Shown piece after piece: positions 1-8,235 of a stretch of DNA of 37,517 bases (position 1 is its first letter; every line of letters starts with the position of its first letter). Made by a program: the position numbers and the translations under genes. This DNA comes from an uncultured Bacteroidia bacterium (GTDB lineage: Bacteria; Bacteroidota; Bacteroidia; Bacteroidales; F082): assembly GCA_913009755.1 (NCBI GenBank), contig CAJVWU010000040.1, forward strand, positions 1 through 37,517, written 5' to 3'. Under the pieces are notes generated by a model. It worked only from the letters and a program-made list of their open reading frames with translations, was not told the origin of the DNA and did not search any database.

Positions 1-57
1 TTTTTTCAATTCCTGGTTTAACAAGGCACTAACGGCCAATGATCTGTTGTTTTCCAT
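1..57 (-). CDS. N-terminus of an unidentified protein, cut by window edge
   Basis: On the minus strand an ATG at 55-57 opens a frame that stays open for 19 codons to the window edge (it begins MENNRSLAVSALL). A Bacteroidota -7 box lies about 32 bases upstream, which supports a real start. Too little protein is visible to name a family. The gene lies downstream of the 4583-279 gene block on the same strand but seems to have its own promoter. Confidence 0.5.
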   Translation of the reverse strand, partial: MENNRSLAVSALLNQELKK

Positions 58-88
58 TTTTTATCTTTGGTATGTTAAAATATTTTAG

Positions 89-96
89 CAAAGATA
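89..96 (-). promoter_or_regulatory. -7 box of a Bacteroidota promoter
   Basis: The minus strand reads TATCTTTG, matching the TAnnTTTG consensus of the Bacteroidota primary sigma factor. Transcription would begin near 82, leaving a leader of about 25 nt before the ATG at 57. I see no clear -33 TTTG at the expected distance. Confidence 0.5.
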
Positions 97-278
97 ATAT
101 TATTTTGTTAATGTTAGTGCCATTACCGCCGGCGGGGGCGGGGGGGTGGACAGGTTTCCAATGATTACGTCACATCCGGGATTCAACATTCGTCTTCAGT
201 CAGCATCCGGTATCCTGCCACCCTTGCAAGTCTTCCGGCCCGGCTATATGCGTAAGCAGGTCTTGTGCCCCCAGGCCC
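97..278. other. Intergenic spacer with a GC-rich palindrome and G-run
   Basis: No gene is supported here. The spacer holds the 10-bp palindrome CCGCCGGCGG at 126-135, running into a G-rich tract up to about 148 in an otherwise AT-rich neighbourhood. The palindrome could end the transcript that comes from 920, but no T-run follows it on the minus strand. Confidence 0.4.
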
Positions 279-920
279 CTATTCCTCAACAAGCATCAAA
301 TCAATCTCGATTTTCTTCCCCTGCCAGAAGCGGATCTTTGATGGATATTGAACCTCATATTCACCGGCTTCCATTCTGATTTTCGGCTTAAAAAGGCCGT
401 TTTGCCTGACATCGGTAACCTGCCCGGAATGCTGTTCATAACCGTAAATTGCTTTTTCCCCCTTGTATTTAATCACTTTGATATTCCTGCCCGGTTGGCA
501 TTCAAAGGTGTATGTCCTGTCGTTTTCGGGATAATGCAGAAACAGCATCCCGAATGAGATTTCCAGCATTTTCATAACCGGCTTTCTGTTCATCAAATCA
601 ATCAAGTAATGAAAAGTGACCGCTGCCGTGTCGTTAGCGGGAACTTCGAGGTCAAAATATTTCAAACCGAATTCGGAGATAAAGGCAACCCGTGTTGAGC
701 CCTTGCTTTTTTTAAACAACATCAGGCCTGACAATTCGCGCCCGTAAACTTTCATGTCGGCTTTGTACAATGCCTTCTTGAAATTCGGGGCAAATATCCG
801 TGGCTGCGAAACCTTTATATTTTCCGGTCCGGCAGTCACCTTTTTCGAACCCGAACACCCGGCCAGCAAGCCAATGAGCAAAATAAACACAAAACCGTAT
901 ATCCTTGCGGCACTATTCAT
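279..920 (-). CDS. LolB-like outer-membrane lipoprotein of the lipid cluster
   Basis: A 213-residue lipoprotein. The ATG at 918-920 gives a textbook lipoprotein signal: one Arg, a hydrophobic stretch, then LLAGC with the lipidated Cys at residue 22. Upstream in-frame starts would bury this signal behind a polar extension and lengthen the overlap with the LolA gene. The mature part (an 'ADMKVYGRELSG' strand, then a 'VAFISEFGLKYFDLEV' stretch) reads like the half-barrel LolA/LolB/DUF4292 fold, which I infer from pattern only. Its start overlaps the end of the LolA-like gene by 8 bases, so the two are coupled. Aryl-polyene clusters likewise pair a LolA-like protein with a DUF3261 lipoprotein, suggesting it receives a lipid product at the outer membrane. 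The family assignment is moderate; the lipoprotein call is strong. Confidence 0.7.
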   Translation of the reverse strand: MNSAARIYGFVFILLIGLLAGCSGSKKVTAGPENIKVSQPRIFAPNFKKALYKADMKVYGRELSGLMLFKKSKGSTRVAFISEFGLKYFDLEVPANDTAAVTFHYLIDLMNRKPVMKMLEISFGMLFLHYPENDRTYTFECQPGRNIKVIKYKGEKAIYGYEQHSGQVTDVRQNGLFKPKIRMEAGEYEVQYPSKIRFWQGKKIEIDLMLVEE

Positions 921-1563
921 GTTTAACCTTGAATTGATCATCAGGTAAGTCAATGTTCGTTTTCCTGTTTTCAAAACGGATCAGCGTAAAGTCTTCCCCC
1001 GGTTCAACAAATTTCACTTTCCTCACACCAAAATCCTTTTTGTCAAAATAAATATCAATGGACTGGATAATATCTTTAAGCCGCTCATTAACCGGGCTCA
1101 GCGAAACAAGGTAAAACGATCTGTTTTCATAAAATGAAGCCGTAAAATCAGGATTGTCAACGAAGTTCCCGCGGATGGCCATCACGATCATGTTGTTGAT
1201 CTCTTTGAACAGTTTATTGGAGCCGGTATCAAACTCACTGATCTTGCCATCGTTGTTGATGACAAAATGATTTCCCCGGATAAGAATGGCATAATGAATC
1301 GGGGAAACATATTCCCATTTTACATTGTTCTCTTTTTTAAACAAAAACAGGCCTTTGCTTACCAGCACTTCGTCCATCATGGTCAGGTGCTTTTCCTGCA
1401 CAAAGTCGCTGGACAAGCTAAAAGTGTTGGCTGATGCCTGCTTCACACCGTCTTTGATAATTTTTACGTTGGCTACGGCAGTAAATCCGTCGGGAACCTG
1501 GGCCATAGCCATTCCCGTAAAAATCACCAAAAAGAAAAAAGCCGTTATTTTAAATTTCTTCAT
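913..1563 (-). CDS. LolA-like periplasmic lipid/lipoprotein carrier
   Basis: A 216-residue secreted protein. The start is the ATG at 1561-1563, which begins a clear signal peptide (MKKFKITAFFFLVIF..., cleavage near MAMA-Q); a TTG three codons earlier is ignored. The mature protein has the LolA pattern: an early 'SLSSDFVQEKHLTMMDEVL' stretch, then 'SKGLFLFKKENNVKWEY' matching the G.f.y..P..lrWey region of LolA, and alternating strands after that. LolA family members carry acylated molecules across the periplasm in a hydrophobic half-barrel. The gene overlaps its upstream neighbour by 14 bases and its downstream neighbour by 8, so it is part of a tightly coupled block. Within this cluster a dedicated role in moving the cluster product is more likely than general lipoprotein sorting, which is an inference. 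Confidence 0.8.
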   Translation of the reverse strand: MKKFKITAFFFLVIFTGMAMAQVPDGFTAVANVKIIKDGVKQASANTFSLSSDFVQEKHLTMMDEVLVSKGLFLFKKENNVKWEYVSPIHYAILIRGNHFVINNDGKISEFDTGSNKLFKEINNMIVMAIRGNFVDNPDFTASFYENRSFYLVSLSPVNERLKDIIQSIDIYFDKKDFGVRKVKFVEPGEDFTLIRFENRKTNIDLPDDQFKVKHE

Positions 1564-2356
1564 ACACTTCAATATTAAACATTTTATCCAGCCGTACCAC
1601 TTCGAAATTATTTTCTTTCAGCCAGCCTGCATATTCTGCTACAACGCCGATAATTTTTTCACGGGTGTCGTGAAACAACACAATATCTCCGGGTTTTGTT
1701 TTTTTCTTCAGTTTCCTCAACACCTTTTCTTTATCATGCATGGTATCAAACGAACGCAGGCCCCACCCGACCGGAATCATGCCCGTTTGCTGCAAAGCTT
1801 TGGCCAGCATCGGATTGGTTACACCGTAAGGCGGCCTGAAAAGCAAAGGTTTTTTACCAACAGCCTGTTCAATTTCTTTGTTGGCAGCCAAAATTTCACC
1901 CACCATTTTTTTTGAGGAAAACAGGTCAAACCAACGGTGGTGGCTGTAACTGTGATTGGCCACCAGATGACCGCTTTCAACAATCTTTCTCAAAACCGGT
2001 TGATGCAGGTTAACATTTTTGCCAATGCAGAAAAATGCAGCCGGCAAATTATATTTCTCCAGTGTTTCGAGTAACTTCAGTGTAACTTCAGGATGGGGGC
2101 CATCGTCGAAGGTGAGGACGATTTTACGTTCCGTTGTAACGGCTTTGCAAACCGAATGAAAATAAAAATTGAAACCGATAAACACCGAACCCAGGACTAT
2201 CAGGATCAAATACAAAACAACGGGGATAAAAACAATATAAAAAGGCCATTCCAGATACTCATACCCGATTATCATGATAAAAATAACGATAAGCGTTAAT
2301 ATGTTCACCGCTGAATACTTGGAAAACAAAGGACTGTTTTTAACCCGGTCTGTCAT
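1550..2356 (-). CDS. Membrane-anchored polysaccharide deacetylase-family protein (NodB domain)
   Basis: A 268-residue protein with two N-terminal hydrophobic segments (about residues 18-32 and 38-62) and a NodB homology domain after them. The motifs are intact: TFDDGPHP with Asp84/Asp85, HSYSH with metal-ligand His135 and His139, and RPPYG at 174-178. The family removes N- or O-acetyl groups from carbohydrates using a divalent metal. The domain should face the periplasm if the two segments form a hairpin. It starts 6 bases after the methyltransferase stop and overlaps the LolA-like gene by 14 bases. Homologues are known to me from flexirubin/aryl-polyene type clusters of Bacteroidota, where their substrate is unclear. 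Deacetylase chemistry is likely; the substrate here is unknown. Confidence 0.85.
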   Translation of the reverse strand: MTDRVKNSPLFSKYSAVNILTLIVIFIMIIGYEYLEWPFYIVFIPVVLYLILIVLGSVFIGFNFYFHSVCKAVTTERKIVLTFDDGPHPEVTLKLLETLEKYNLPAAFFCIGKNVNLHQPVLRKIVESGHLVANHSYSHHRWFDLFSSKKMVGEILAANKEIEQAVGKKPLLFRPPYGVTNPMLAKALQQTGMIPVGWGLRSFDTMHDKEKVLRKLKKKTKPGDIVLFHDTREKIIGVVAEYAGWLKENNFEVVRLDKMFNIEVYEEI

Positions 2357-2362
2357 TTACGG

Positions 2363-3430
2363 TTACCGTTTACATTTAAACAGCGTGTGGCTCACGCCAA
2401 TATCTTCATACGTTTTATCAATATACAAACCCGATTTTTCAATCAGTTTTTTCATATCACGCGAATGGTACATCTGGCTGTTGCCGTTGGCCATGGCTGT
2501 AAAATAAAGCGAAGTGGCATGGAGGCTGTACGTAGAAGCTTCAAACTGCTGTTTGTCCCAATAGGTTTCAAGAATAAACAGGGAACCGTTCCCGTCCAGG
2601 GCATCAAACGACCGGCGGAGCAGGCTCAATATCCCTTCCTGCGAAAAACAATCCAGAAACTGGCTCATCCATATCACATCATAACCTTTGGGAAAAGCAA
2701 CTGATGAATCAAGCAGGTCCGCCGAAAGAGTATCTATTCTGTCGCTAAATCCTTTATCATCAATGTTTTTCAGCGCTTCTTTCACCTGTCCGGGAAGGTC
2801 GAGGATAGTAAGCCGGACATCCTGATCATAGCGGGCGCAAAAGATGGAAAACTTACCCGTATTGCCACCCACATCCAGGATACGTGCAGGCTTGTCTTGA
2901 AAGACATAATTCATTACTTCGGGAAAAGAATCATCAGAATAATAATGATCGAAAGCAAACCAGCTTTCCCGGATGTCATCAGGCAGTTCCGACAATCCTT
3001 CATAGATAGTGTTCCAGCCACCTAAAACTTTGAGTCCCTCCGGTTTGCCATTTTTCAAAGCTTCCTGAAGGTGAAAAAAACCAAGATAATTAACGTCGTT
3101 GGTGAAATTCATATTTACCCGGGTCAACTTATCATTCAGGATAAAGTAACCGGTTTTGGTGAGGCTCCATTTGTCATCCTCCACTTTTACCATTTCCAAG
3201 CTCAACCCGGCTTCCAGCAACACTTTAACGCTATATTCCGAAAGGTCGAGATGGTGTGCAATATCTTCGGAGAGGGCACCTTTCCTGCGATTTTTCATTA
3301 AATATTTAAGAATGCCCATGTCACGCAATGCTTTGGCCGCCTGAAACATAATGGGGGCAAAAGCTATTTTCTGGGCATCAAACCTGGCTTGCTGCCCCGT
3401 TTTATCATCTGATCCGTAAGTAAAACTCAT
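2363..3430 (-). CDS. SAM-dependent methyltransferase, O-methyltransferase family, with altered catalytic position
   Basis: A 355-residue protein built like small-molecule O-methyltransferases: an N-terminal helical/winged-helix dimerisation region (residues 1 to about 100, with 'GALSEDIAHHLDLS') and a Rossmann SAM domain with the glycine motif DVGGNTGKF near residue 187 and an acidic 'LTILDLPG' strand after it. In plant-type and hydroxyindole-type enzymes the catalytic base is a His in an 'LHDW'-like motif; the matching stretch here reads 'WMSQFLDCF', which puts Asp at that place. So SAM binding looks intact, but the methyl acceptor or mechanism may differ. Its start overlaps the end of the acyltransferase gene by 4 bases (ATGA). 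A second, paralogous enzyme lies at 5073-6173 and keeps the His. Confidence 0.8.
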   Translation of the reverse strand: MSFTYGSDDKTGQQARFDAQKIAFAPIMFQAAKALRDMGILKYLMKNRRKGALSEDIAHHLDLSEYSVKVLLEAGLSLEMVKVEDDKWSLTKTGYFILNDKLTRVNMNFTNDVNYLGFFHLQEALKNGKPEGLKVLGGWNTIYEGLSELPDDIRESWFAFDHYYSDDSFPEVMNYVFQDKPARILDVGGNTGKFSIFCARYDQDVRLTILDLPGQVKEALKNIDDKGFSDRIDTLSADLLDSSVAFPKGYDVIWMSQFLDCFSQEGILSLLRRSFDALDGNGSLFILETYWDKQQFEASTYSLHATSLYFTAMANGNSQMYHSRDMKKLIEKSGLYIDKTYEDIGVSHTLFKCKR

Positions 3431-4338
3431 TTTTCCATTTCATTATTCCGGAGGCTCCAAAAATAATAATAATTGAACCACTGTTCGGGAACCATTTGAA
3501 GTATCCGTCCCATTTCGTCTGTATAATCGTTTACTATTTTTTTCAATTGCCTGTCTTTTTCTGCGACATTCCCCGAAGAACCGTATTTTCGGGGTTGCGT
3601 GGCATAAAAATGATAATGGGTATCCGTTTCTTTGACAGCCGAAACAAACGAAACCGGGCGATTGTATTTCAACGCCATAAAAAAGGGACCGTAAGGAAAA
3701 AGGGCCTCACGTCCCAACAGTTTGCCGGTGATTGTTTTTGCCCCTTCCAGGAAACGGTCGCCGTGAATGGCAACGATCTCATGATTGTCCAGCGCATTTT
3801 TTATTTCGATAAGGTGCGAAAAATCATCTTTAATGGTGATGATATCCATACTTTTTTTTATCATCACTTCGTCCAGCAGGTCTTTTATTCGTTCGTGTTC
3901 GGCTTCCACCATAACAATATGCACCCTGGTTTGAATACGCTCAAGCAACTGTCCGGCGATTTCCCAGTTGCCGATGTGGGCGCCAATCAGAAACCCGCCT
4001 TCCCCTTCCGCCATTTGGTGCAAATATTTCTCCCCATCAAAATCAAAAGTAAATTTTGTACTGAACCCGGCCAGCAAGGCCACTTTATCGAGTAAAACCC
4101 GGCCGAGGACATAAAAATTTTTAAACAAATACCGAGTGGATTTCAAACGATTAAAACCGTGGATGTTTCGGAAGTACCAAAAAACAGGGTTTCGTGCTTT
4201 GGGTGCAAAAAATACAAAATACAAGACGACAAATCGAAGGAAAAAATATGAAAATTTAAGGCCGGCATATTTCAGGAGTATAATAAAAAAGCGATGCCCG
4301 GTCAGGCCGCCCCTGGTTTTGCCTTTCCACGAAGACAT
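3427..4338 (-). CDS. LpxL/HtrB-like lysophospholipid acyltransferase
   Basis: A 303-residue inner-membrane-associated acyltransferase. It has a hydrophobic N-terminal segment (about 20-46) and the family's catalytic HX4E motif as HIGNWE (His121, Glu126), followed by 'HGDRFLEGAKT', which fits the downstream conserved block. The family transfers acyl chains from acyl-ACP to lipid A precursors or other lipids. Here it sits between an ACP gene (1-base TAATG overlap) and a methyltransferase gene (4-base overlap), so it probably uses a cluster-made acyl-ACP rather than acting in core lipid A synthesis. Such LpxL-like enzymes are regular members of aryl-polyene and flexirubin clusters. The family is certain; the donor and acceptor are inferred. 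Confidence 0.88.
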   Translation of the reverse strand: MSSWKGKTRGGLTGHRFFIILLKYAGLKFSYFFLRFVVLYFVFFAPKARNPVFWYFRNIHGFNRLKSTRYLFKNFYVLGRVLLDKVALLAGFSTKFTFDFDGEKYLHQMAEGEGGFLIGAHIGNWEIAGQLLERIQTRVHIVMVEAEHERIKDLLDEVMIKKSMDIITIKDDFSHLIEIKNALDNHEIVAIHGDRFLEGAKTITGKLLGREALFPYGPFFMALKYNRPVSFVSAVKETDTHYHFYATQPRKYGSSGNVAEKDRQLKKIVNDYTDEMGRILQMVPEQWFNYYYFWSLRNNEMEK

Positions 4339-4583
4339 TAGTTTTTTGACCGTTCAAGAATAAAGTTATACAGGTCTTCCAGTTTTTTGATCTTTACCAT
4401 CTGCTCACTGGTGACTTTAAGGCCGAATTGCTTCTCAATAATTACGGCAATATCAACGAAGTCCAGGCTTTCGATGTCCAGGTCTTCTTTCATCAGGGCA
4501 TCCGGAATTAACTGTTCTTCTTCCAGTTCAAATTCGTCAATCAAAAAATCATTGACCTTAACAACTACATCATCTCTGCTCAT
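4338..4583 (-). CDS. Acyl carrier protein
   Basis: An 81-residue acidic protein of typical ACP length. The phosphopantetheine site reads DIESLDF with Ser39, a variant of the usual D-S-L motif in which Glu precedes the Ser. It is the first gene of the minus-strand block running to 279 and shares one base (TAATG) with the acyltransferase start, which suggests that the two act together. A -7 box lies at 4606-4613. A second, less similar ACP lies at 14256-14564. It is probably a dedicated carrier, not the housekeeping AcpP, because it sits in a special-metabolism cluster. Confidence 0.9.
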   Translation of the reverse strand: MSRDDVVVKVNDFLIDEFELEEEQLIPDALMKEDLDIESLDFVDIAVIIEKQFGLKVTSEQMVKIKKLEDLYNFILERSKN

Positions 4584-4605
4584 ATCCCATAATGTTCAAT
4601 GTGTG

Positions 4606-4613
4606 CAAAAATA
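4606..4613 (-). promoter_or_regulatory. -7 box before the ACP-led block
   Basis: The minus strand reads TATTTTTG, matching TAnnTTTG, 23 bases before the ACP start codon, so the leader would be about 17 nt. No -33 TTTG is visible at 18-21 bases further out. It would drive the six-gene block from ACP to the LolB-like lipoprotein. Confidence 0.5.
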
Positions 4614-4619
4614 ATATTT

Positions 4620-5040
4620 ATTTGATATAAAAACTTCAGGTCTTTTTCCTTTTTATTCTCAATTTATCAAGCGGCTTTGCCCCAATAAATGATTGATTTT
4701 GCTAAGAAACCGGCCACCTGATTTTTCCCATTTGTTATGCCGGACTCCTTCGGTCGTTCCTCCCACGGAGATACGGTTTATTTTGTTTGATGTTTCCGTT
4801 ATGTTTGTTTACGAACCACCCCTTAACCTGTAACCCGCTTCCCGAACCTGGCCAAAGGATGAATCCTGTGGCTGCCGTTCATTCTGTCCCTTGCACCTCC
4901 TCTGGCCACCGCGTAGCTTTGGCGAAACAGGGCGCTAAAGCGATGGCGACACACGGACGGGACGTTGATCCCTCTCGCAACATTGTATCCTGCACCTAAC
5001 TTAAAACGAGAAAAATAAAGCGGGGTGTCAAACCACATTT
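4620..5040. other. Long divergent spacer with a REP-like imperfect hairpin
   Basis: This 400-base spacer between divergent genes has no supported coding frame; the open frames are short and low in complexity. The part from about 4740 to 5000 is GC-rich compared with its flanks. Around 4911-4950 GTAGCTTTGGCG faces CGCTAAAGCGAT across a short gap, an imperfect inverted repeat of 12 with three changes (one a wobble). It looks like a degenerate interspersed intergenic element rather than a gene. Promoters sit at both ends (4606-4613 minus and 5045-5052 plus). Confidence 0.35.
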
Positions 5041-5044
5041 CGGT

Positions 5045-5052
5045 TAATTTTG
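5045..5052 (+). promoter_or_regulatory. -7 box before the methyltransferase/ABC block
   Basis: TAATTTTG matches TAnnTTTG. Transcription would start near 5059, leaving about 14 nt before the ATG at 5073. It rules against the upstream GTG at 5025 as start of the next gene, because that codon would not be transcribed. No clear -33 box. Confidence 0.45.
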
Positions 5053-5072
5053 CGGAAAATTTCTGCCAAAGA

Positions 5073-6173
5073 ATGAATCAATATCGAAACAATAGCGGCC
5101 TGCCACCTGTTTGGTTTTATACGATGGTGACAACTTTCAGGAATTTTCTTAAGAAGCTTTACTTTAAACTTGTCCCGCCCAATGTTGCTGTGTATGAAAA
5201 AGCTACGGATGTTTGGATTTCCAAGGCGATTGGGGTAGCTTGCGAACTTAATCTTGCCGATATCATCGGAAATGGCGAAAAAACCATTGATGACATTGCA
5301 CAACAATCACAGGGCAACCCGGTTGCTTTGACCCGCTTAATGAGGGCACTGGCCGGAGAAGGTGTTTTTAAGGAAAAACGCAACCTGGTATTTGTCAATA
5401 CACCCCTTTCAAAAGCATTAATGGATGAGGACAACGGCATGAAATACATGGTCAGGCATCAGTTGAGTGAAACCAACTTTAGCATAATAAATGAGATGAC
5501 CCGGAGCATCAGAACAGGGAAAAGCGTTGCACATGATGTGCTGGGGATGGATATTTTTACCTTTCTTGAAAAAAATCCCGATAAAAATGAATTGTATAAC
5601 AAGGCCATGACCAATACATCCCGCTTGATAAGTGCTGCGGTTTTATCGTCTTATGATTTTAAAGGGATCCATGTTCTGGTAGACCTGGGCGGGGGCGAAG
5701 GAACCCTGCTGTTTCGAATACTTCAGAAATATCCTGATATAAATGGAATCGTTTTTGACCTGCCTCAGGCTGTAATATCAACAAAGGCAAATGCTAAAAA
5801 ATTTGGTGTTGAAAAAAGAATAAAGATTGATTCCGGTGATTTCTTTGATGGAATCCCAATCGGCGGTGATGCTTATTTATTAAAAAACATACTTCACATT
5901 TTTAACGATGATGCCAGTATCAGGTTATTAAAAATCATACACGAAGCCATGCTGGAAAAAGGCAGGGTGCTCCTCGTTGAATCGGTGATAAAAAACGACA
6001 ACAAACCTGCCTACGGCAAAATCCTGGACCTCCAGATGCTGACAGGAACAGAAAACGGAAAAGAAAGGACAGAAAAAGAATTCAGGGCATTGTTTGGGGC
6101 ATCAGGTTTTACTTTCAGCAGAATTGTAAAAACCGTTTCGCCTTTTAGTATTATTGAAGCCGTAAAAAACTAA
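5073..6173 (+). CDS. SAM-dependent O-methyltransferase, acetylserotonin/hydroxyneurosporene type
   Basis: With the ATG at 5073 the protein has 366 residues; an ATG at 5124 is the alternative, and an upstream GTG at 5025 lies before the likely promoter. It has the N-terminal dimerisation helices and winged helix ('NLADIIGNGEKTIDDIAQQ'), then a SAM domain with VDLGGGEGTLL, 'GIVFDLPQ' and the catalytic region 'LKNILHIFNDD', where the usual base His is present. The last third ends 'FSIIEAVK', as is common in this family. It probably methylates a hydroxyl on an aromatic or polyene-type substrate. It is followed after 7 bases by the ABC transporter genes, so methylation and export are likely co-expressed. 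The family call is strong, the substrate unknown. Confidence 0.85.
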   Translation: MNQYRNNSGLPPVWFYTMVTTFRNFLKKLYFKLVPPNVAVYEKATDVWISKAIGVACELNLADIIGNGEKTIDDIAQQSQGNPVALTRLMRALAGEGVFKEKRNLVFVNTPLSKALMDEDNGMKYMVRHQLSETNFSIINEMTRSIRTGKSVAHDVLGMDIFTFLEKNPDKNELYNKAMTNTSRLISAAVLSSYDFKGIHVLVDLGGGEGTLLFRILQKYPDINGIVFDLPQAVISTKANAKKFGVEKRIKIDSGDFFDGIPIGGDAYLLKNILHIFNDDASIRLLKIIHEAMLEKGRVLLVESVIKNDNKPAYGKILDLQMLTGTENGKERTEKEFRALFGASGFTFSRIVKTVSPFSIIEAVKN

Positions 6174-6180
6174 TCCCGAT

Positions 6181-6936
6181 ATGTCATTATCCAGGCCCGT
6201 TATCTCGATAAAAAACCTGCACAAAAGGTATAAAGGGCCTTCCATGGATGCGCTAAAGGGGATAAACCTTAACATCACTGCCGGCGAATTTTACGGCATC
6301 CTCGGCCCCAATGCAGCCGGAAAGACAACACTCATTTCGCTTTTATGCGGATTGTTCCCTCCAACGGCAGGAACCATTACTTTTAATTATAACGGTTTTG
6401 ACAATACGCCATCTGCCGTAAAAAAAATCATCGGGCTGGTACCTCAGGAGATTGCCTTATTTGCCAGTCTCACGGTTCATGAAAACATCAGCTATTTCGG
6501 ACAAATGCACGGCCTGTTCGGAAGAACCCTGCATAAAACCGTTGACGGCCTGCTCGACAGGTTACAACTGGAAATCCATGCCGGTAAAAAAACCAGTAAA
6601 TGTTCGGGCGGGATAAAACGAAGGACAAACCTTGCTGCCGGTATGGTGCACAATCCGAAAGTCCTTGTTCTCGATGAACCGACCGTTGGGGTTGATGCCC
6701 AATCCAGAAACCTGATCTTTGAATACCTGAAAGAACTGAACCGTGACGGGACAACCATTTTATACACTACCCATTACATGAATGAAGCCGAAGAACTGTG
6801 TTCCGCCGTGAGTATTATTGACGACGGGCTTGTGATTGCCACAGGAACGCCTGAAAAACTTATCCGCCGTTGCGATGACTGTAACGACCTCGGTGAACTG
6901 TTTTTAAAACTGACCGGTAAGGCACTGAGGGAGTAA
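6181..6936 (+). CDS. ABC transporter ATP-binding protein (ABC-2 exporter type)
   Basis: A 251-residue single nucleotide-binding domain. Walker A is GPNAAGKTT (about residues 42-50), the Q-loop is in 'GLVPQEIALF', the signature is CSGGIKRR (Cys instead of the common Leu) and Walker B is VLVLDEPTVGVD followed by 'LYTTHYMNEAEEL' with the H-loop His. This pattern is that of the CcmA/NatA/DrrA group, which powers ABC-2 exporters of drugs, lipids and polysaccharides. The permease gene follows after 3 bases. Its place between a methyltransferase and synthase genes suggests export or flipping of the cluster product across the inner membrane. There is no MMPL-type exporter in the window, so this pair may take that role. 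Confidence 0.93.
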   Translation: MSLSRPVISIKNLHKRYKGPSMDALKGINLNITAGEFYGILGPNAAGKTTLISLLCGLFPPTAGTITFNYNGFDNTPSAVKKIIGLVPQEIALFASLTVHENISYFGQMHGLFGRTLHKTVDGLLDRLQLEIHAGKKTSKCSGGIKRRTNLAAGMVHNPKVLVLDEPTVGVDAQSRNLIFEYLKELNRDGTTILYTTHYMNEAEELCSAVSIIDDGLVIATGTPEKLIRRCDDCNDLGELFLKLTGKALRE

Positions 6937-6939
6937 ATT

Positions 6940-8235
6940 ATGAGAAAGCTATACTTCAATATACGCCGTGAGATACTGACATTGATCAGGGATAAAGCCG
7001 GGCTGTCCATCCTTTTCCTGATGCCGCTGCTACTGATCATCGTGATTACTCTTACCCAGCAAAATGCAATTCAGTCAGTCAGCAGTGCAACTATCGAACT
7101 CCTTTTTATTGATCATGATCAAAGCACCATGGGCGAGCTTGTCCGGAAAGGGTTGTCCGGAAGCGATGAATTCAACCTGATCACGCAATACAAAAGCAAG
7201 CCGCTGACCGACAGTATGGTTAAAGCACTTGTTGCACGGGGAAAGTTCAGGGTGGGAATAATCATTTCTGAAAATACAACGGAAGAAGCAAAGCAAAAGA
7301 TTATCTCCGGTTTGCAAACACTGATTGAGGGTGATGAAAAGGAGGGGGATACTGCTAAAGTCCACGGCATCCGGGTTTTGTTTGACCCGGCCATCAGGGA
7401 CATCGTCAGAATTTCGATCCTCAATGCTGTAAAAATGGCCACCACCGGTGCCGAATCCAGCCTGATGACCAATGTGTTGTTCAGCCGGCTTTCGGAAGTC
7501 ATTGAAACTAAGGATTCGGTTTCTTTGATGATTTTAAATGCCTTGCAGGATGTTGACGTGGATGAGCTGCCGCAACAAGTTGTGGAAGTTGGCGAAAGCT
7601 ATCCGGGCAGTTCAAACGTGATTATCAAACCCAACATCACACAAAACAATGTGCCTGCCTTTTCCCTTTTCGCCATGTTTTTTATTGTTATCCCGCTGGC
7701 CGGCAGCCTGATCGCCGAAAAAAACGAAGGCACTTATGACCGCATCCGCACGCTGCCGGTTTCGTATCTCAATATCCTTACCGGCAAAACAGTGGCTTAT
7801 CTCATGGTTTGCTTTTTGCAATTTTTACTGATGGTATTGGTTGGAATATTTGTATTTCCTTACCTGGGTTTGCCGGCACTTGAAACGGGAAACCATTACT
7901 TTGCCATATTTGTGGCCACCCTGGTCTCGGCCTTGTCTGCCATCGGGTTTGGCTTGCTGGTGGGGACCTATTCCACAACCCACAATCAGGCAGCCATGTT
8001 CGGGGCAATCCTTGTGGTGATCATGGCGGCTCTGGGCGGTATTTTTATGCCCGTCAACATGATGCCCGAAAACCTGAAACTGATTTCCAACCTGTCGCCG
8101 TTGCGCTGGGGAATAGACAGCTACCTGAATCTTTTTGCACGGGGTGCCGGACTGGTCGGCATCTGGAAAAACCTGGTGCTGTTGTTTGCGTTTTTCGTTG
8201 TTTCGCTTGGCATTGCGGCAAAAAGGTTTTCTTAA
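6940..8235 (+). CDS. ABC-2 type transporter permease
   Basis: A 431-residue membrane protein. One transmembrane helix lies near the N-terminus (about 20-40), followed by a periplasmic domain of roughly 200 residues and then about five helices from 'VPAFSLFAMFFIVIPLAGSL' to the C-terminus. The cytoplasmic 'AEKNEGTYDRIRTLPVS' stretch is the ABC-2 signature region that contacts the ATPase, and the layout matches the YhhJ/YbhR-type ABC2_membrane_3 family. It starts 3 bases after the ATPase gene and its stop overlaps the convergent KAS II gene by 4 bases. It is the probable membrane partner of that ATPase in exporting the cluster lipid. Confidence 0.92.
   Translation: MRKLYFNIRREILTLIRDKAGLSILFLMPLLLIIVITLTQQNAIQSVSSATIELLFIDHDQSTMGELVRKGLSGSDEFNLITQYKSKPLTDSMVKALVARGKFRVGIIISENTTEEAKQKIISGLQTLIEGDEKEGDTAKVHGIRVLFDPAIRDIVRISILNAVKMATTGAESSLMTNVLFSRLSEVIETKDSVSLMILNALQDVDVDELPQQVVEVGESYPGSSNVIIKPNITQNNVPAFSLFAMFFIVIPLAGSLIAEKNEGTYDRIRTLPVSYLNILTGKTVAYLMVCFLQFLLMVLVGIFVFPYLGLPALETGNHYFAIFVATLVSALSAIGFGLLVGTYSTTHNQAAMFGAILVVIMAALGGIFMPVNMMPENLKLISNLSPLRWGIDSYLNLFARGAGLVGIWKNLVLLFAFFVVSLGIAAKRFS

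Noticed and set aside
4823-5038. 71-codon minus-strand frame in the divergent spacer
   Set aside because: No ribosome site, no family likeness, basic and Arg/Gly-rich content, and it covers the plus-strand start region; it looks like an accidental frame across a repeat-like element.
5025-5072. GTG start 16 codons upstream for the second methyltransferase
   Set aside because: The -7 box TAATTTTG lies at 5045-5052, so this codon would be upstream of the transcript start.
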